DNA of 64,000 nt, from assembly GCA_022495995.1 (NCBI GenBank), contig JAFEMH010006979.1, forward strand, positions 42,418 to 106,417, given 5' to 3'. How positions within the stretch are numbered: the stretch's first letter is position 1; each line of letters starts with the position of its first letter. The notes below the pieces were generated by a model, which was given only the letters and a program-made list of their open reading frames with translations, was not told the DNA's origin and ran no database searches. Positions 58,906 to 64,000 of the stretch are shown piece by piece. Both the position numbers and the translations under genes were made by a program. Source of the stretch: Adenophora triphylla var. japonica. Its lineage: Eukaryota > Streptophyta > Magnoliopsida > Asterales > Campanulaceae.

Positions 58906-60655
58906 TTTTTTTCTATATACTTTCATTTGTTTAGTTTTTTTCTATCTTTTTTTATATAACTTTTTCTAAAAAAAAATACTAATTAACAAAGGCTAAAATA
59001 GTATTTTCTAGTAAATAAAAATTTTAAAAATAAAAAATAAATATAGGATAGTCCGTCCCTCTTTTGACTTTTCTTCTATATACTTTCATTTGTTTAGTTT
59101 TTTTCTATCTTTTTTTATATAACTTTTTCTAAAAAAAAACCACTAATTAACAAAAGCTAAAATATTATTTTCTAATCAATAAAAATTTTAAAAAATAAAA
59201 AAATAAATATAGGGTAGTCCGTCCCACTTTTGACTTTTCTTCTATAGCTTTCATTTGTTTAGTTTTTATATCTTTTTTTATATAACTTTTTCTAAAAAAA
59301 AAAACCACTAATTAACAAAGCCTAAAATATTATTTTCTAGTCAAAAAAAATTTTTTTAAAATAAAAATAAATATAGGGTAGTCCGACCCTCTTTTGAATT
59401 TTCTTCTATATACTTTCAATTGTTTAGTTTTTTTCTATCTTTTTTTATATAACGTTTTTTAAAAAAATACTAATTAACAAAGGCTAAAATATTATTTTTT
59501 AGTCAATAAAAAATTTTAAAAAAAAATAAAAAACAAATATAAGATAGTCTGTCCCTCTTTTGACTTTTCTTCTATATACTTTCATTTGTTTAGTTTTTTT
59601 CTATCTTTTTTTATATAACTTTTTCTAAAAAAAATCACTAATTAAACAAGGCTAAAATATTATTTTCTAGTCAATAAAAATTTTAAAAAAAATAAAAAAT
59701 AAATATAGGGTAGTCCGTCCCTCTTTTGACTTTTCTTCTATATACTTTCATTTGTTTATTTTTTTTATATCTTTTTTATATAACTTTTTCTAAAAAAACC
59801 ACTAATTAAGAAAGGCTAAAATATTATTTTTTAGTCAATAAAAAATAAATATAAGGTAGTCCTTCCCTCTTTTGACTTTTTTTCTATATACTTTCATTTG
59901 TTTAGTTTTTTTCTATCTTTTTTATATAACTTTTTCTTAAAAAAACCACTAATTAAAAAAGGCTAAAATATTATTTTCTAGTCAATAAAAAATTTAAAAA
60001 AATAAAAAAAAAATATAGGATAGTCTGTCCCTCTTTTGAATTTTCTTCTATATACTTACATTTGTTTAGTTTTTTCTATCTTTTTTATATAAATTTTTCT
60101 AAAAAAACACTAATTAAAAAAGGCTAAAATATTATTTTCTAGTCAATAAAAAATTTTAAAAAAAAATAAAAAATAAATATCGGGTAGTCCGTCCCTCTTT
60201 TGACTTTTCTTCTATAAACTTTCATTTGTTTAGTTTTTTTCTGTCTTTTTTTATATAACTTTTTCTAAAAAAAACCACTAATTAACAAAAGGTAAAATAT
60301 TAATTTCTAGTCAATAAAAAATTTTAAAAAATAAAAAATAAATATAGGGTAGTCCGTTCCTCTTTTAACTTTTCTTCTATATACTTTCATTTGTTTAGTT
60401 TTTTTTCATCTTTTTTCTATAACTTTTTCTAAAAAAAAAACCACTAATTAACAAAGGCAAAAATATTATTTTCTAATCAATAAAAAAAATAAAAAATAAA
60501 TATAGGGTAGTCCGTCCCTCTTTTGACTTTTCTTCTATATACTTTTATTTGTTTAGTTTTTTATATCTTTTTTTATATAATTTTTTCTAAAAAAAAACCA
60601 CTAATTAAAAAAGGCTAAAATATTATTTTCTAATCAATAAATTTTTTTTAAAAAA
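58906..60655. repeat. ~165-bp AT-rich tandem repeat, about 11 units
   Basis: Each unit contains GTCCGTCCCTCTTTTGACTT, then TTCATTTGTTTAG, ATATAACTTTTTCTAAAA, ACTAATTAACAAAGGC and TAAAATATTATTTTCTAGTC. Unit starts recur near 59052, 59215, 59381, 59546, 59712, 59858, 60023, 60186, 60351 and 60508. A stray partial unit returns at 61190-61310. Likely internal to the CACTA element. Confidence 0.88.
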
Positions 60656-61190
60656 AATAGGTGTATGACTTAGGGTTTAGGGTATAGGGTATAGGTATAC
60701 GACTTAGGGTTTAGGGTATAAGGAATAATGTATAGGTATATGACTTAGGGTATAGGGTATAGGTATACGACTTAGGGTTTAGGGTATAAGGTATAAGGGT
60801 TAGGGTATAGGCTTTAGGGTTCAGGGTACAGGGTATAGGGTTTAGGGTGTAGGGTATAATGTATAAGGGTTAGGGTATAGGGTTTAGGGTTTAGGGTATA
60901 GGATATAAGGTATATAATGTATATGTATACGACTTAGGGTTTAGGGTATAGAGTTTAGGGTATAAGGGATAAGGTATAGGTATACGACTTAGGATTTAGG
61001 GTATAAGGTATATGTATACGACTTAGGGTTTAGGGTATAAGGTATAAGGGTTAGGGTTTAGGGTTTAGGGTACATGGTATAGGGTATAAGATATAAGGTA
61101 TATAATGTATAGGTATACGACTTAGGGTTTAACGCATAAGGTATAAGATTTAGAGTATAGGGTTTAGGATATATGTATATGATTTAGTTT
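60656..61190. repeat. Degenerate telomere-like repeat tract
   Basis: Dozens of TTTAGGG/TATAGGG/TTAGGGT words in longer phrases such as GTATACGACTTAGGGTTTAG. Related in sequence to the plant telomere heptamer but with a variable spacer, so more a minisatellite than true telomeric DNA. Confidence 0.75.
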
Positions 61191-61352
61191 TTTTCTATCT
61201 TTTTTTATATACCTTTTTTTTAAAAAAAAAAAAAAACCACTAATTAACAAAGTTTAAAATATTATTTTCTAGTCAATAAAAAATTAAAATAAAATAAAAA
61301 ATAAATATACCTCAATATAAAGTCTAAACCTCACTCTATACCATAAACCCTA

Positions 61353-61636
61353 CTCCCTCCGTCCCATTAGTATTAGCACAAACACTGTTTGCGCGGGAAT
61401 TAAGAAATATGATATTTTAATAAAATGTTGTGAGTGTAAAAGAATGAGTGGAGAGAGAATGAGTGGAGGGTGTAATAAATTATAATGGTGTTGTGAGTAT
61501 TAAAATAATGTAGGAGAGAGAATGAGTGGGGTTGGGTGAATATTTTATTAATATAAAGTTTCCTTTTTGGGAGTGTGCGGATATTAGCGGGACGCCCAAA
61601 AAGGAAAGTGTGCTAATATTAGCGGGACGGAGGGAG
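61353..61636. mobile_element. Stowaway-type MITE
   Basis: Terminal inverted repeats CTCCCTCCGTCCC / GGGACGGAGGGAG, flanked by TA on both sides (61351-61352, 61637-61638). 284 bp, non-coding. Confidence 0.88.
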
Positions 61637-62590
61637 TATATCATTTACTATATACCCTATCTTTTTTTATATAACTTTTTCTAAAAAATATCATTACTAA
61701 ACAAATTCTAAAATAGTATTTCCTAGTCAATACAAAATTAAAAATAAAAAAAAATATATCTCACTCTAAACCTCTAAACCTCACTCTAAACCCTAAAATC
61801 CATATCACATACCCTAACCCCTATCTTTTTATTTAAAATTTCTTAACTTCTTTTATGTGTTGATATAATATTATTTTATATTTTAAATTATTATTATTAT
61901 AAACTATTTTTACTAATTACTATTTCCTTTAAAGATTAAATTATTGTTATTGTTAATAAGTATTTTTTTATAATTTATTACTATCAATTATTACTTAGGT
62001 AAATTAATATTTCTTAGAAGTTTAAATTATTAAATTATTATTAATAAATTTTAAATAATTAAATTAATGAGTATTACTATTAATTAATAACATTATTATT
62101 TTTGATATTATGTATTATTACTAGTTATTATTAATATTATTATTAATTATATAATAATAATTATTAATATATTCAATTATATAATTGAATAATTAACAAT
62201 AACATCATTATTAGTCTTATTATTAAGTATTATTACTAATTATATGATAACGTTATTATTCTTGATATTAGGCATACTACTTTAACTAAAATTTTGGGTA
62301 AATCAAATAAAAGCATGTAAATATTTTAGATAACTTTTTCTAAATTTCAGTAATAAAAAAAATCTAAAATATTTCTTCCTAGTCGATAAAAAATAATAAA
62401 AATTACTAGTTATTATTAGTACTATTATTAATATTATTACTGTTTATATAATTAACATTAATTAATTAATCAATTATATAATTAATAATTTATTAATAAA
62501 TATTATTGATAATAAATATTATTATTCTTGATATTAGGCATAAATATTTTATTTAGCGTATAGTATAGTGTGAAACAAATATAAGTATGT
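61637..62590. other. AT-rich intergenic DNA
   Basis: Very AT-rich with TTATTA-type runs. Near the start, fragments of the tandem-repeat wording recur (AACTTTTTCTAAAA). No gene. Confidence 0.5.
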
Positions 62591-62599
62591 GATGTGGCA

Positions 62600-63115
62600 T
62601 TGTTTGATTGGATTTCAAAATTTCACGCAGATTATGGGCCAAAGCAAGATCTGACCATTCAATACATTCAATCAAACGGCCCATAATATTCCAAACAAAA
62701 CCAATTACTCACTCTCCCTATTTCTCTCCTCATTTCTCTCTCTCTCTCTCTCTCTCTCTCTTCATTTTCAAATTACAGAGCCTACCACTGTTTTCTCTCT
62801 CTCTCATTTCCCTCAGCTCCCTTACCGTCTCCTTCAGCCTCCGCCGTCGCCCTCCGGCGCCACCATAGCTACAGACACCTTCTCCCTCCGTCACTCTCTC
62901 TATTTCTCTCCCTTCAACAAACACAAACAGCTTCCCCATTTCGCCACCACTACCGTCACCTCTCGCCGCTGTCACCCTCCGCCATCCATCACTCTCTCTC
63001 TTTCTCCATTTTTAGTCTCTGTCATACCTCGGTTGGAGCCAATCGAGGAGCAAGTGGAGAAGCAGCGGCAGATCCGACGACTAAAGCAAACTTTAACACA
63101 ACAACGAAGGTAGAA
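62600..63115 (+). promoter_or_regulatory. Possible host promoter and CT-rich 5' leader
   Basis: Two site II-like words (TGGGCC ~62635 and GGCCCA ~62680), then a long CT-rich stretch with (TC)n at ~62735-62761, GC-richer DNA than the surroundings, and a possible splice donor (AACGAAG|GTAG, ~63108). It looks like the 5' end of a plus-strand gene running out of the window, but no start codon with a convincing product is seen. Confidence 0.3.
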
Positions 63116-63618
63116 GACGCCATTTTTATCTCTCTGTATATGAGATTCGAGATCTGAAAATGAATTTGTTTGAGAGAGAAATTAATTCAAAAATTTTAGT
63201 CTCTGTTTTTCAATTTTCGATTTGATTGATCTGTTTTTCGATTTGTTTCTTTGTTTGATTTGTTTTTCGATTTGTTTTCCATTGTTGGGTATGGTTTTTT
63301 GGTGGTGTTGTTAGTGATGGTGGTGAATCTGGTGAAGGTGGCGCCGGTGATTGAGACGGTGGTAGGGTGGTTAGTGGTGGTGGAAGTATGAAATTGGAAG
63401 TGGGGTTTATAGAACATTTCATTAAATATTTAACTCGTGTTAGTTTATTTAATGGTGGAAGTTTGTGAGGACTGATTTGAGTATAAAAGAAGTTTAGGGG
63501 AGCGAAAGTGTAACTATGAAATATCAAGGACTGATTTAAGAATAATAAAAATTAAGGGACTGATTTGAGAATAAGAAAAGTTAAGGGACTAATTTAATAT
63601 ATATTTAAAAATATATAT

Positions 63619-63643
63619 TAATATATTTTAAATATATATATAT

Positions 63644-63704
<61 letters not shown>
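63619..63704. repeat. (TA)n microsatellite
   Basis: Almost uninterrupted TA run just left of the second MITE. Confidence 0.92.
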
Positions 63705-63706
<2 letters not shown>

Positions 63707-63707
<1 letters not shown>

Positions 63708-64000
63708 TCCCTCCGATCCTGCTAATATTAGCACACTTTCCTCATTGGGCGTCCCGTTAATATCCGCACACTCTCAAAAGGAAACTTTATATTAATAAAA
63801 TATTCCACCCAACCCCACTCTATTCTCTCTTTCTCTCCTATATTATTTTAATACTCACAAGCTTACCATTATAATTTATTACACCCTCCACTCATTCTCT
63901 CTCCAGCTCATTCTTTTACACTCACAACATTTTATTAAAATATCATATTTCTTAATCTTTTTGCCAAGCATGAAAGTGTTTGTGCTAATATTAAACGGAG
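63707..64000. mobile_element. Second Stowaway-type MITE, inverted, cut by window end
   Basis: Begins CTCCCTCCGATCC, and its body is the reverse complement of the MITE at 61353 (for example CAACATTTTATTAAAATATC). The last visible bases, AAACGGAG, are the start of the closing repeat. Confidence 0.82.

Noticed and set aside
58515..60655. Regularly spaced repeats that could suggest a CRISPR-like array
   Set aside because: Plant nuclear DNA; repeats are CACTA subterminal repeats and a tandem satellite, with no unique spacers of constant length and no cas genes.
60656..61190. True telomere or subtelomere
   Set aside because: The heptamer is heavily interrupted and the tract is embedded between repeat units and MITE DNA.
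62608..62868. 86-codon plus-strand frame at the right edge
   Set aside because: It runs through a (TC)n tract; its Ser/Leu runs are compositional and the start lies in the presumed promoter.

Overview
This is a plant nuclear window, most likely from a eudicot. It carries no bacterial, organellar or viral genes. About 55 kb of the 64 kb is LTR retrotransposon, stacked in nests. The only host coding sequence I can defend is a set of minus-strand exons near 24.4-25.0 kb and 56.9-58.2 kb. They read through, phase by phase, as the 3' part of a gene resembling plant CW-type zinc-finger proteins.

Main nest (25344-55712). A Sirevirus-type Copia element ('SIRE-A', plus strand, LTRs 25344-26466 and 54593-55712, flanks GATAG/GATAA) sits in one intron of that host gene. 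A chromovirus of Tekay/Del type (minus strand, 33861-51261, TSD CCCTA on both sides) is inserted in its 3' region. A second Copia element ('Copia-B', plus strand, 40658-48441, TSD GATTC) is inserted in the gag of the chromovirus. Without its passengers SIRE-A is about 13 kb. It carries gag, pol, a long antisense frame and a decayed 3' frame of about 1,000 codons.

Left block (1-24142). This is a second, lightly diverged copy of 28329-44331: SIRE-A pol, then Tekay, then Copia-B, with the same two nested junctions. It therefore comes from a segmental duplication rather than independent insertions. After the duplication an Athila-like Gypsy element ('element C', minus strand, 15003-23698, TSD GGTAT) entered this copy. 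Element C has gag and protease, no recognisable RT or integrase, and pieces of at least three host genes: two protein kinases and an AAA ATPase.

Right block (55713-64000). The host intron and exons are followed at 58515 by a CACTA-type terminus with subterminal repeats. It abuts a predicted splice donor. Next come about eleven copies of a ~165-bp AT-rich tandem repeat, a degenerate telomere-like tract, a Stowaway-type MITE, AT-rich DNA, a possible CT-rich promoter/leader (62.6-63.1 kb), a TA microsatellite and a second MITE cut by the window end.

Three sequence-level signals cut across the standard annotation. (1) TGACAGCT and close variants recur many times through SIRE-A. (2) An ACGACTCGT palindrome is shared by three unrelated retrotransposon families. 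(3) Differences between the duplicate copies concentrate at CAG/CTG trinucleotides with complex indels, which suggests consensus error at methylated CHG sites. All comparisons were made by eye; no alignment or database search was run.
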